Both the position numbers and the translations under genes were made by a program. From Methylobacterium amylolyticum (GTDB taxonomy: Bacteria; Pseudomonadota; Alphaproteobacteria; Rhizobiales; Beijerinckiaceae), in contig NZ_JAUYZI010000019.1 of NCBI RefSeq assembly GCF_030700245.1, positions 48,046-112,045 on the forward strand: a DNA stretch of 64,000 nucleotides. Direction: 5' to 3'. The notes below the pieces were generated by a model. The model did not search any database. It was not told the origin of the DNA and was given only the letters and a program-made list of their open reading frames with translations. Every line of letters starts with the position of its first letter. Within the stretch, counting starts at the first letter, position 1. Of this stretch, positions 57,435 through 64,000 are shown piece by piece.

Positions 57435-58250
57435 TCAGCCGGGCGGTCGCGGCCCGGGCCGCGCGGCCCGCCGCTGGAGCGCGAGCAGCCCGCCCGACCA
57501 CAGCAGCGAGACGAGCAGGGCCCCCGACAGGGCGAGCGCGGCGCCCCACGCCTCGACCAGCAGGTGCAGCGTCAGCAGGGTCAGGCCGAACCCGAAGATG
57601 CCGCGGATCGCGGTCGCGGCGAGCTGCGCCATCGCGGCCCCGCCGACGCGGGCGTGCAGGATCACGAAGGCGCAGGTGAGGGAGACCGGATAGGCCGCGA
57701 CGACGCCGGTCCGCTCCGGCCCGAGGGCGGTGCTAAGGGCGACGAGGGCGGTGACGAACAGGGCCACGGCGGCGGCCCGGGCGGACAGGTCGAGCCAGCG
57801 GCGCGTCGCCACGGTGTTGCGCGCGAACACGGTCCGTCCCTTGGGGCGGACCAGGACGAGGCCGGCGCCGAAGACGGCGGCGTTGAGGAGGAAGGCCGTC
57901 GGCGGCGTCCAGGCCCAGGCGGCGATCGGCACGGCGGCGGCGAGCCACGCCGCCGCCGCCGTGCCGAGGGCGCGCAGCGACCCGGTGGCCGGCGCGCGCC
58001 ACGCGTAGACGATCAGGAACAGCCCTGTCGCCGCGTTGGCCGCGAAGCCGTTGAGCGCGGCCCCGGCGATGAAGGCGCCGTCGTGCTCCAGCGCCATGAA
58101 GACGTAGGCCGGTCCGGCCGACACGGGCAGGCTGAGGATCAGGGCGCCCCAGAACGGCCCGGCGGCCTCCGCCAGGGTGGAGGCGAGCACGACGACGCAG
58201 CCCGTCGTGAGCGCGCGCACCAGGGCCGCGACGAGGACGGGCGAGATCAC
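57435..58250 (-). CDS. Polytopic membrane protein of unknown function
   Basis: The 271-residue protein is almost entirely hydrophobic with about eight membrane helices and a basic central loop (RPKGRTVFARNTVATRRWLD). The motif GPFWGALILSLPVSAGPAYVFMALEHD near residues 31-57 and its weak echo GVVAAYPVSLTCAFVILHARVG near 184-205 suggest two related halves. I do not recognise the family. It is convergent with the GntR gene (9 bp). Upstream, 182 bp of gene-free sequence separates it from the putA stop codon. Confidence 0.7.
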   Translation of the reverse strand: MISPVLVAALVRALTTGCVVVLASTLAEAAGPFWGALILSLPVSAGPAYVFMALEHDGAFIAGAALNGFAANAATGLFLIVYAWRAPATGSLRALGTAAAAWLAAAVPIAAWAWTPPTAFLLNAAVFGAGLVLVRPKGRTVFARNTVATRRWLDLSARAAAVALFVTALVALSTALGPERTGVVAAYPVSLTCAFVILHARVGGAAMAQLAATAIRGIFGFGLTLLTLHLLVEAWGAALALSGALLVSLLWSGGLLALQRRAARPGPRPPG

Positions 58251-58432
58251 GATCGCCGCATGGGCGCACGCACGGTGTCCGGCGCGATCATCGGGGGTTG
58301 GGGTCTCACGGGGTCGGCGGCGCGCCCTGCGGGGGGCGCGCGGCGATCCTTAGAGCGGGGCCCGGCCGCGTTGCAATCGGCCACGGCTCCGACTTCAGCT
58401 CCGAAGCGCTCGGACGCCGCGCCGACGGGCGC

Positions 58433-61400
58433 TCACCCGTCGAGCGACATCAGGCTGGCATTGCCCCCCGCCGCGGCGGTGTTGACCGAGACCGACCGCT
58501 CCTCGACCAGGCCGAGGAGATCGTAGCCGGACCCCGACGGAGACGCCGCCGCGGGTATGCGCACCGGAAGGATCGGGCCGGCCCGGTCGGCGAGACGGCG
58601 GTTGAGCGCCATCAGGGCGTCGGCGTCACCCTCGTAAAGCACGCCGCGCAGATCCTGGACGCCGTAGAGGTCGTCCGCGAAGCCGACCCGCGCCGCGACC
58701 GCGCCCGGGAGGTCGCCGAACAGGTTCCGCGCGCCGGCCGGAGCGACGAGCACCGCGTCGTTGCCGGTCGCGAGGATCGCGCCGACCTGGAGGAGGGCGC
58801 CCGCCTCGCCCGCCGCCACGGCCGCGATCCGCCCGCGGGGCCGCAGCGCGTAGCTGTTGCGCTCGCCGACCGGGCCCGGCCACGCCGTCTCCGTCCCGAG
58901 CGGCGCGCGCCTCGCGTCGGCGGCGACCCGCTCCGCGAGGGCCGCGTGCCCGCGTCGCCCGAGCCACGCCGCGTAAGCCGCGGCCGCCGGATCGGCCGGT
59001 GCCACGCCGGATTCGGAAGCAGCCTCCGGCGGCTCGGCGAGCAGACGCCGCAGGTAGAGCGGGCCGCCCGCCTTCGGGCCGGTGCCCGACAGCCCCGAAC
59101 CGCCGAACGGCTGCACGCCCACCACCGCGCCGACCATGTTGCGGTTGACGTAGAGGTTGCCGGCCTCGACCCGGTCGAGCACCCGCGCGACCGTCTCCTC
59201 GATCCGGGTGTGCAGGCCGAAGGTCAGCCCGTAGCCGGTGGCGTTGATCGCGTCGACCAGCGCGTCGAGGCCGTCGCGGGGGTAGCGCAGCACGTGCAGC
59301 ACCGGCCCGAACACCTCGGCCTCGACATCCGCGATCCGCTCGATCTCGATCAGCGTCGGCGGCACGAAGGTGCCGCGCCCGGCCTCCGGCGGCAGGTCCG
59401 CCTGGATCACGGCGTGGCCGCGGCCGCGCATCGCCGCGACGTGCCGCGCGATCCCCTCCGCCGCCTCGGCGGTGATCACCGGGCCGAGATCGACCGCGAG
59501 CCGCCGCGGGTCACCGGTCTCCAACTCGCGCATCGCGCCGCGCAGCATGACGAGAACCCGCTCGGCGATGTCCTCCTGAAGGCAGAGGATCCGCAGGGCC
59601 GAGCAGCGCTGCCCGGCCGAGTCGAAGGCGGAGATGACGACATCGGCCACCACCTGCTCGGGCAAGGCCGAGGAATCGACCACCATGGCGTTCTGGCCGC
59701 CGGTCTCGGCGACGAGCGGCACCGGCCGCCCGTCCGGCGTCAGTCGGCCGGCGAGTTCTCGGTGGATCAGGCGGGCGACGGCGGTCGAGCCGGTGAACAT
59801 CACCCCCTGCACGCGCGGATCGCCGACCAGGGCGGCGCCGACCTCGCCCGCGCCGGGGACGAGGTGGAGGGCGCCCGTCGGCACCCCCGCCGCGTGCAGC
59901 AGGCGCACCGCTTCGGCCGCGACCAGCGGCGTCTCCTCGGCGGGCTTGGCCAGCACCGTGTTCCCGGCGGCGAGCGCGGCGGCCACCTGTCCGGTGAAGA
60001 TCGCCAGGGGGAAGTTCCACGGCGCGATGCAGACGACGGGCCCGAGGGGACGCGTTCCGGCCCCGCAGACGCGCTCGGCCTCGCCCGCGTAGTAGCGCAG
60101 GAAATCCACCGCCTCCCGCACCTCGGCCACCGCGTTGGCGAGCGTCTTGCCGGCCTCGCGCACGATCAGCCCGAGCAGGATCGGCATCCGCGCCTCGAAG
60201 GCGTCGGCGGCCCGGCGCAGGGCGTCGGCCCGGTCCGCGGCCGGCGTCGCGGCCCAGCCCGGCGCGGCCGCTTCCGCCGCGGCGAGTGCCCGCGCCACGT
60301 CGGCGGGCCCGGCGTCGCGGACGTGACCCACCACGTCGTCGTGGTCGGCGGGGTTGCGCACCACCGTGTCCGCGTCCCCGGCGGGGCGACCGGACGGGAC
60401 GGCCGTCCAGGTCTGCGCGGCGCTGGCGCGCAGGTCTTGGGCCAGACCGGCGAGCACCGCCTCGTCGGCGAGGTCGAGGCCGGCCGCGTTGGGCCGGGCC
60501 GGGCCGAACAGGTCGCGGGGCGGCGCGATCCGCGGGTGCGGCGCGCCCGGCGCCGGCATCGCCCGCACGGCGGCGACGGGATCGGCGATCAGCTCCTCGA
60601 CCGGCACATCCGCGTCGGCGATGCGGTTGACGAAGGAGGAGTTCGCCCCGTTCTCCAGGAGCCGCCGCACGAGGTAGGCGAGCAGCGTCTCGTGCGTGCC
60701 GACCGGCGCGTAGATCCGGCACGGGCGGTCGAGCGTCCCGGCGCCGACCACCGCCTCGTACAGGGGCTCGCCCATGCCGTGCAGGCACTGGAACTCGTAG
60801 TCGCCGGGGTGGAAGTCCGGGCCGCCCATCTCCACGATCGCCGCCAGCGTCGCGGCGTTGTGGGTGGCGAATTGCGGGAACACCGCGTCCGGCGCATCGA
60901 GGAGCTTGCGCGCGCAGGCGAGGTACGACACGTCGGTGTGCGCCTTGCGGGTGAAGACCGGGAAGTCGGCCAGTCCGTCGACCTGGGCGCGCTTGATCTC
61001 GCTGTCCCAGTAGGCACCCTTGACGAGGCGCACCATCAGCCGGCGGCGGGTGCGGCGGCCGAGATCGACCAGCCAGTCGATCACGAACGGGCAGCGCCTG
61101 CCGTAAGCCTGCACCACGAAGCCGAGGCCGTTCCAGCCCGCGAGGGCGGGGTCGGCGGCCAGCGCCTCCAGGATGTCGAGCGACAGGTCGAGGCGGTCGG
61201 CCTCCTCGGCGTCGATGTTGAGGCCGATCCCGTAGCCCTTGGCGAGGCGCGCCAGCGCCTGCACGCGCGGGAGCAGCTCGGCCATCACCCGCCCGCGCTT
61301 GGCCCGGACGTAGCGCGGATGGAGCGCCGAGAGCTTGATCGAGATGCCCGGTCCCGCGTGGATCCCGCGGCCCGCCGATGCCTGGCCGATCGCGTGGATC

Positions 61401-62119
61401 GCCGCCTCGTAGGCGTCGCGATAGCGCGCCGCATCCTCGGCGGTCGTCGCGGCCTCGCCGAGCATGTCGTAGGAGTGGGTGAAGCCCTTGGCCTCCATAA
61501 GGCGGGCACGGCGCACGGCGTCGGCGATGGTCTGGCCGAGGACGAACTGCTCGCCCATCAGCCGCATGGCGAGGTCGACGCCCCGGCGGATCAGCGGCTC
61601 GCCGCCGCGGCCGATCAGCCGGGTCAGCGCCGCCGACAGCCCGGCCTCGCTCGCCGTGGCGGTGAGCCGGCCGGTGACCAGCAGTCCCCAGGTGGCGGCG
61701 TTGACGAAGGTCGACGGGCTCCGCCCGAGATGGGCGGCCCAGTCGCCGGGGGCGATCTTGTCGCGGATCAGCGCGTCGCGGGTGGCGGCGTCGGGGATTC
61801 GCAGCAGGGCCTCGGCGAGGCACATCAGCGCCACGCCCTCCGCGCTCGACAGGTCGTACTCGTGGATCAGGCCCTCGACGCCGCCCCGGGGCGCGACCGA
61901 ACGCAGGCGCTCGACGAGGCGGCGCGCCGTGGCTTCGGCCCGGGCGGCCGCCGCGGAGGGCAGTTCCGCCAGATCCAGGAGCGGCGCGAGGCATTCGGCC
62001 TCGGGGCGGCGGCAGGCTGCGACGATCGCCGCGCGCAGGGGGGACAGGACGGGGGGATCGTCCGAGAGGGCGGTCGGGGGCGCGGCGTCGGGCCGCGCGA
62101 GCAAGGTGGCTGTCTGCAT
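58433..62119 (-). CDS. putA: Bifunctional proline dehydrogenase/P5C dehydrogenase PutA
   Basis: This 1228-residue enzyme oxidises proline to glutamate in two steps. The FAD-binding TIM-barrel PRODH domain is at about residues 130-460 (ISIKLSALHPRY, KGAYWDSEIKRAQ, QFATHNAATL, YEFQCLHGMGEPLY). The aldehyde dehydrogenase domain is at about 560-1030, with glutamate in VAETGGQNAM and catalytic Cys in SAGQRCSALR. The C-terminal conserved domain follows (VQPFGGSGLSGTGPKAGGP and beyond). There is no N-terminal ribbon-helix-helix, so it does not regulate itself. The ATG at 62119 has GGGAGG 8 nt upstream. The divergent Lrp-type gene is the likely activator. Confidence 0.97.
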   Translation of the reverse strand: MQTATLLARPDAAPPTALSDDPPVLSPLRAAIVAACRRPEAECLAPLLDLAELPSAAAARAEATARRLVERLRSVAPRGGVEGLIHEYDLSSAEGVALMCLAEALLRIPDAATRDALIRDKIAPGDWAAHLGRSPSTFVNAATWGLLVTGRLTATASEAGLSAALTRLIGRGGEPLIRRGVDLAMRLMGEQFVLGQTIADAVRRARLMEAKGFTHSYDMLGEAATTAEDAARYRDAYEAAIHAIGQASAGRGIHAGPGISIKLSALHPRYVRAKRGRVMAELLPRVQALARLAKGYGIGLNIDAEEADRLDLSLDILEALAADPALAGWNGLGFVVQAYGRRCPFVIDWLVDLGRRTRRRLMVRLVKGAYWDSEIKRAQVDGLADFPVFTRKAHTDVSYLACARKLLDAPDAVFPQFATHNAATLAAIVEMGGPDFHPGDYEFQCLHGMGEPLYEAVVGAGTLDRPCRIYAPVGTHETLLAYLVRRLLENGANSSFVNRIADADVPVEELIADPVAAVRAMPAPGAPHPRIAPPRDLFGPARPNAAGLDLADEAVLAGLAQDLRASAAQTWTAVPSGRPAGDADTVVRNPADHDDVVGHVRDAGPADVARALAAAEAAAPGWAATPAADRADALRRAADAFEARMPILLGLIVREAGKTLANAVAEVREAVDFLRYYAGEAERVCGAGTRPLGPVVCIAPWNFPLAIFTGQVAAALAAGNTVLAKPAEETPLVAAEAVRLLHAAGVPTGALHLVPGAGEVGAALVGDPRVQGVMFTGSTAVARLIHRELAGRLTPDGRPVPLVAETGGQNAMVVDSSALPEQVVADVVISAFDSAGQRCSALRILCLQEDIAERVLVMLRGAMRELETGDPRRLAVDLGPVITAEAAEGIARHVAAMRGRGHAVIQADLPPEAGRGTFVPPTLIEIERIADVEAEVFGPVLHVLRYPRDGLDALVDAINATGYGLTFGLHTRIEETVARVLDRVEAGNLYVNRNMVGAVVGVQPFGGSGLSGTGPKAGGPLYLRRLLAEPPEAASESGVAPADPAAAAYAAWLGRRGHAALAERVAADARRAPLGTETAWPGPVGERNSYALRPRGRIAAVAAGEAGALLQVGAILATGNDAVLVAPAGARNLFGDLPGAVAARVGFADDLYGVQDLRGVLYEGDADALMALNRRLADRAGPILPVRIPAAASPSGSGYDLLGLVEERSVSVNTAAAGGNASLMSLDG

Positions 62120-62263
62120 CGGACTGTCCTCCCGGAACGCGCCGCCGCAAAAACGCGGCGCGCCCCGTGCAAACACCTTTGTACGCCTGTCCTCACCGCG
62201 CTAAAACCCGGCCTTCGCCCGCTCTCGCCGCGCATTTCGCAGCCCGGAGACCGATCGGCAGAG

Positions 62264-62722
62264 ATGAGCACGGATTCCCTGGACGCCGCGATCCTGCGGA
62301 TCCTGCAACTCGAAGGGCGGATCTCGACGGTCGACCTCGCCGAGCGGCTGCGGCTCTCGCCGACCGCGACCGGCGAGCGGCTGAAGCGCCTGACGCGGGC
62401 GGGCTACATCACCGGCTACGGCGCGCGCCTCGATCCGGAGAAGCTCGATCTCGGCCTGCTCGTGTTCATCGAGGTGATGCTCGACAAGACCACCGGCGCG
62501 GTGTTCGACCGGTTCTCCGAGGAGGTGCGGCGCGTGCCGGAGATCCTCGAATGCCACATGGTGGCCGGGGGCTTCGACTACCTCCTCAAGGTGCGGGTGC
62601 GGGACATGACCGCCTACCGGCGCTTCCTCGGCGAGGTCATGGTCGACCTGCCGGGGGTGAAGGAGACCCGGACCTACGCGGTGATGGAGGAGGTCAAGAT
62701 CGACAGCCCCCTGCCGGTCTGA
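62264..62722 (+). CDS. Lrp/AsnC-family regulator, probable putA activator
   Basis: This 152-residue protein has an N-terminal HTH (STVDLAERLRLSPTATGERLKRL, residues 20-42) and a C-terminal RAM ligand-binding domain (FIEVMLDKTTGAVFDRF, ILECHMVAGGFDYLLKVRVRDM). The ATG at 62264 fits the family. It is divergent from putA, with a 144-bp shared control region. In Rhizobium and Agrobacterium the same arrangement is PutR, which activates putA in response to proline; the assignment here is by analogy. Confidence 0.92.
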   Translation: MSTDSLDAAILRILQLEGRISTVDLAERLRLSPTATGERLKRLTRAGYITGYGARLDPEKLDLGLLVFIEVMLDKTTGAVFDRFSEEVRRVPEILECHMVAGGFDYLLKVRVRDMTAYRRFLGEVMVDLPGVKETRTYAVMEEVKIDSPLPV

Positions 62723-62959
62723 ACCGCCGCTGCGCGGCGTCGGGCGCCGTGGCCCGCGTCAATGCCGGCCACAACGACGATCCGTATTCCCGGCGCCGGG
62801 CGGGCCAGTGCCGGGATCATCGTGCGGTCCCCTGCCGATTCGACCGGCCCGACGCTCACTGGCCGGCCAGCCGCCTCCCGGCCCCCGCGCATCGGATGGA
62901 CGCCGATCGCCGGGGGCTCCCCTTCGCGGTGCCCGGCTCGCCGGGGATGAACGCGGCGG

Positions 62960-64000
62960 TCAACGGCCGGCCGGCGGCGGCAGTACGAGGTTGACGTTCA
63001 CGCTCTTCGTCTCGGTGAAGCTGTCGAGCATGCCTTCGAGCGACATCTCGCGGCCGATGCCGCTCTCCTTGATGCCGCCGTAGGACTGGCCGAGCGCTTG
63101 GCCCCCGCCCTGGTTGACCTGGACCCAGCCGGCCTCGACGGCGTGGGCGGCCCGCAGCGCCCGCCCGATGTCGCGGGACCAGATGTAGGCGGCGAGCCCG
63201 TAATGGCTGTCGTTGGCCATGCGGATCGCCGCGTCCTCGTCGCGCCAGGGGATCGCCACGAGGACGGGCCCGAAGATCTCCTCCCGGGCGAGCCGCCAGT
63301 CGTTCGAGGTGTCGGCGAAGATCGTCGGCAGCGCGAAGTAGCCGCGGGTCAGCGGGCCGTCTTTGGGCGGCAGGCCGCCGGTGACGAGGCGCGCCTCCGG
63401 CCGGCTCAGCCCGTCCGCCACGTAGCCGCAGACCTTCGTGAACTGGCGCTCGTTGATGATCGCGCCGATGTCGGTGGCCTCGTCCAGGGGATCGCCGATC
63501 GTCAGGGCCGAGACCCGGGAGACCAGCCGGTCGAGGAACCCGTCGTAGATGTCGGCGTGGAGGAACAGCCGCGATCCGGCGGTGCAGGACTGGCTCTGGC
63601 GGGTGAACCGCATCGAGGCGATGATCCCGTCGAGCACCCAATCCTCGTCGGCGTCGGGGTAGACGATCGACGGGCTCTTGCCCCCGAGTTCGAGGGAGAC
63701 CGGCGCGATCCGCTCGGCGGCGGCGCGCATGATCGCCTTGCCGACCGCGGTCGAGCCGGTGAAGCTGACCTTGCGCACCAGCGGGTGGGCGGCCAGGGGC
63801 TCGCCGCACTCCTTTCCGTAGCCGGTGACCACGTTGACGACGCCGGCCGGCAGGTGCTCCTGGCAGATCTCGGCGATCATCAGCACGGCGAGCGGCGCGT
63901 CCTCGGCGGCCTTGAGCACGATCGTGTTGCCGGCGCAGACCGCCGGGGCGATCTTGAGCGCGGCGAGCTGCGCCGGGGCGTTCCAGGGGACGATCGCGCC
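62960..64000 (-). CDS. Aldehyde dehydrogenase, C-terminal part
   Basis: The frame is open from the right edge of the window for 346 codons, so the N-terminus lies outside. The NAD(P)-dependent aldehyde dehydrogenase core is clear: WNAPAQ and KAAEDAPL, FTGSTAVGK, the general base Glu in SLELGGKSPS, the catalytic Cys in RQSQSCTAGSRLF, EEIFGPVL and the C-terminal GGGQALGQSYGGIKESGIGRE. The substrate is unknown. It is convergent with the Lrp-type gene; the 237-bp gap between them holds only short GC palindromes such as CCCGGCGCCGGG (62789-62800). Confidence 0.93.
   Translation of the reverse strand, partial: GAIVPWNAPAQLAALKIAPAVCAGNTIVLKAAEDAPLAVLMIAEICQEHLPAGVVNVVTGYGKECGEPLAAHPLVRKVSFTGSTAVGKAIMRAAAERIAPVSLELGGKSPSIVYPDADEDWVLDGIIASMRFTRQSQSCTAGSRLFLHADIYDGFLDRLVSRVSALTIGDPLDEATDIGAIINERQFTKVCGYVADGLSRPEARLVTGGLPPKDGPLTRGYFALPTIFADTSNDWRLAREEIFGPVLVAIPWRDEDAAIRMANDSHYGLAAYIWSRDIGRALRAAHAVEAGWVQVNQGGGQALGQSYGGIKESGIGREMSLEGMLDSFTETKSVNVNLVLPPPAGR

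Noticed and set aside
58298..62200. Long plus-strand frame opposite putA
   Set aside because: PutA motifs on the minus strand are unmistakable. The opposite frame is a codon-bias shadow; only its last 152 codons, beyond putA, are a real gene (the Lrp-type regulator).
62723..62959. Short frames between the Lrp-type gene and the aldehyde dehydrogenase
   Set aside because: Composition is Arg/Pro rich without a ribosome site or family match; the region is more likely a convergent 3' spacer.

Overview
This window is about 72% GC chromosomal DNA from an alphaproteobacterium of the Hyphomicrobiales. Methylobacterium or a close relative is the best guess. The reasons are the alphaproteobacterial versions of DnaG, RpoD and CarB, a paralogue of the malyl-CoA lyase used by Methylobacterium, an Anbu protease operon, and the general codon use. 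No database was consulted, so product names rest on motifs, length, gene order and remembered family features.

Layout. Positions 1-18.8 kb are housekeeping: the tail of a polyprenyl diphosphate synthase, a LysR regulator, trxB, an ELM1-family gene, greA, carB with a structured leader, a GGDEF-EAL protein, carA, a GatB/YqeY gene, dnaG, rpoD and a class III adenylate cyclase. Positions 19.5-22.6 kb hold a thiamine operon (thiO-thiS-thiG-thiE) behind a TPP riboswitch. Positions 22,624-25,072 are an AT-rich island bounded by imperfect terminal inverted repeats and an 8-bp target duplication. It carries an ABC/AAA-type ATPase of the PrrC/RloC kind and a tiny downstream ORF, but no transposase. Positions 25.1-29.3 kb are the four-gene Anbu (proteasome-like) operon. 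Positions 29.4-33.3 kb hold radC, map, a small zinc-finger protein, a flavin monooxygenase, tRNA-Leu(UAA) and a small XRE regulator.

Positions 33.6-57.4 kb are a large accessory catabolic region. It contains a TauT/NitT-type ABC importer, a LIV-type ABC importer, two class III CoA-transferases, two HpcH/CitE-type CoA-ester lyases, an HMG-CoA-lyase-like protein lacking the usual active-site cysteine, a beta-keto acid cleavage enzyme, a DehI-like protein and a nitroreductase. A separate three-gene operon (molybdopterin oxidoreductase fused to a flavin/2Fe-2S reductase, AtoE-like permease, ornithine cyclodeaminase homologue) follows. Each half has a GntR/FCD regulator. The logic appears to be import of an organic acid, attachment of CoA, and cleavage of a C-C bond; the substrate is unknown. 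Positions 57.4-64 kb hold a membrane protein, putA with its divergent Lrp-type regulator, and the 3' part of an aldehyde dehydrogenase gene cut by the window edge.

The best candidate for an undescribed system is the transposon-like island at 22.6-25.1 kb. It is a solitary PrrC-like ATPase with a possible Arg-Glu-His nuclease triad, plus a small in-frame ORF, inserted so that the duplicated 8 bp preserve the stop codons of both flanking genes.
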